NCBI GenBank assembly: GCA_944390505.1 | Contig: CALXQF010000004.1 | Coordinates: forward strand, 1-25,690 | Length of the DNA: 25,690 nucleotides | Direction: 5' to 3' | Origin: an uncultured Clostridia bacterium | GTDB lineage: Bacteria > Bacillota > Clostridia > TANB77 > CAG-508 | Shown: positions 25,476 through 25,690 of the stretch, in pieces | Layout: every line of letters starts with the position of its first letter | Position numbering within the stretch: the first letter of the stretch is position 1 | The notes under the pieces: generated by a model | The model's input: only the letters and a program-made list of their open reading frames with translations | What the model was told of the DNA's origin: nothing | The model's database searches: none | Translations under genes and position numbers: made by a program

Positions 25476-25690
25476 TTAATTCATTCTTCCTTTCTTCCAT
25501 AAATATGCTTTGATACTAGTATATTGATGATATCCTATTACAATATGATCTAGTAATTCTACACCAAGTAATTTAGATGCTTGGTCCATTCTGACGGTAA
25601 ATTCACAATCTTGCTTACTTGGAGTGGCATCACCACTAGGGTGATTATGTATTAAGATAATTTTAGGAGCACCTATTTTGATTGCTTCCA
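25476..25690 (-). CDS. radC: RadC-family JAB/MPN protein, C-terminal part only
   Basis: The frame enters from the window edge and ends at TAA at 25476-25478, giving the last 70 or so residues; the start lies outside. It contains the complete JAMM metal-binding motif H-x-H-x7-S-x2-D (HNHPSGDATPSKQD), followed by GVELLDHIVIGYHQYTS and a short C-terminal tail. This is diagnostic of the RadC C-terminal domain, a putative metal-dependent hydrolase fold. The historical DNA-repair name is not well supported functionally. radC directly before mreB is the common order in Firmicutes. Only one base separates it from mreB. Confidence 0.95.
   Translation of the reverse strand, partial: EAIKIGAPKIILIHNHPSGDATPSKQDCEFTVRMDQASKLLGVELLDHIVIGYHQYTSIKAYLWKKGRMN

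Overview
The window looks like a chromosomal segment of an AT-rich, low-GC, rod-shaped Gram-positive bacterium, most likely an uncultured anaerobic member of the Clostridia. The evidence is the AT-rich codon use, strong AGGAGG-type ribosome binding sites, TTGAAA/TATAAT promoters, the order radC-mreB-mreC-mreD-mrdA-minC, and very large secreted proteins with DUF11 and SdrD_B-type repeats. Species cannot be fixed from the sequence alone.

Region 1 (1-18488, all minus strand) is a surface-protein locus of four genes in two tandem two-gene modules. The upstream module is a 1703-residue protein (13377-18488) followed after 19 bases by a 2392-residue protein (6179-13357). A hairpin terminator (about 6093-6133) follows. 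The downstream module has its own TTGAAA-N17-TATAAT promoter (5881-5909), a 1724-residue paralogue of the 1703-residue protein (673-5847), and, 18 bases later, a gene cut by the window edge (1-654). The cut gene and the 2392-residue protein share a YCxQxGT cysteine motif followed about 100 residues later by Q(x)A[IM]W, which resembles the Cys/Gln pair of Gram-positive thioester adhesion domains. The long proteins carry DUF11-like and SdrD_B-like beta-sandwich repeats and end in a membrane helix with no canonical LPXTG signal. The 2392-residue protein has a degenerate LPPFG there.

Region 2 (18489-20160, plus strand) holds a 413-base divergent intergenic stretch with a likely promoter and two short palindromes. 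Three small genes of unrecognised function follow (55, 144 and about 151 residues), and then a 103-base inverted-repeat element between convergent genes.

Region 3 (20160-25690, minus strand) is the classical cell-shape and division-site cluster: radC (partial), mreB, mreC, mreD, the class B penicillin-binding protein mrdA (PBP2), and minC. mreB and mreC overlap by one base and most junctions are under 20 bases, so it should be one transcript. The exception is mreD-mrdA, which is split by a 131-base nested inverted-repeat element. minD, minE and rodA do not follow minC.

MreBCD and PBP2 would organise lateral-wall synthesis and MinC would restrict FtsZ assembly. The giant proteins would form a membrane-anchored layer or adhesins projecting through that wall. 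The part most likely to be undescribed is the duplicated surface-protein module with its thioester-like proteins.
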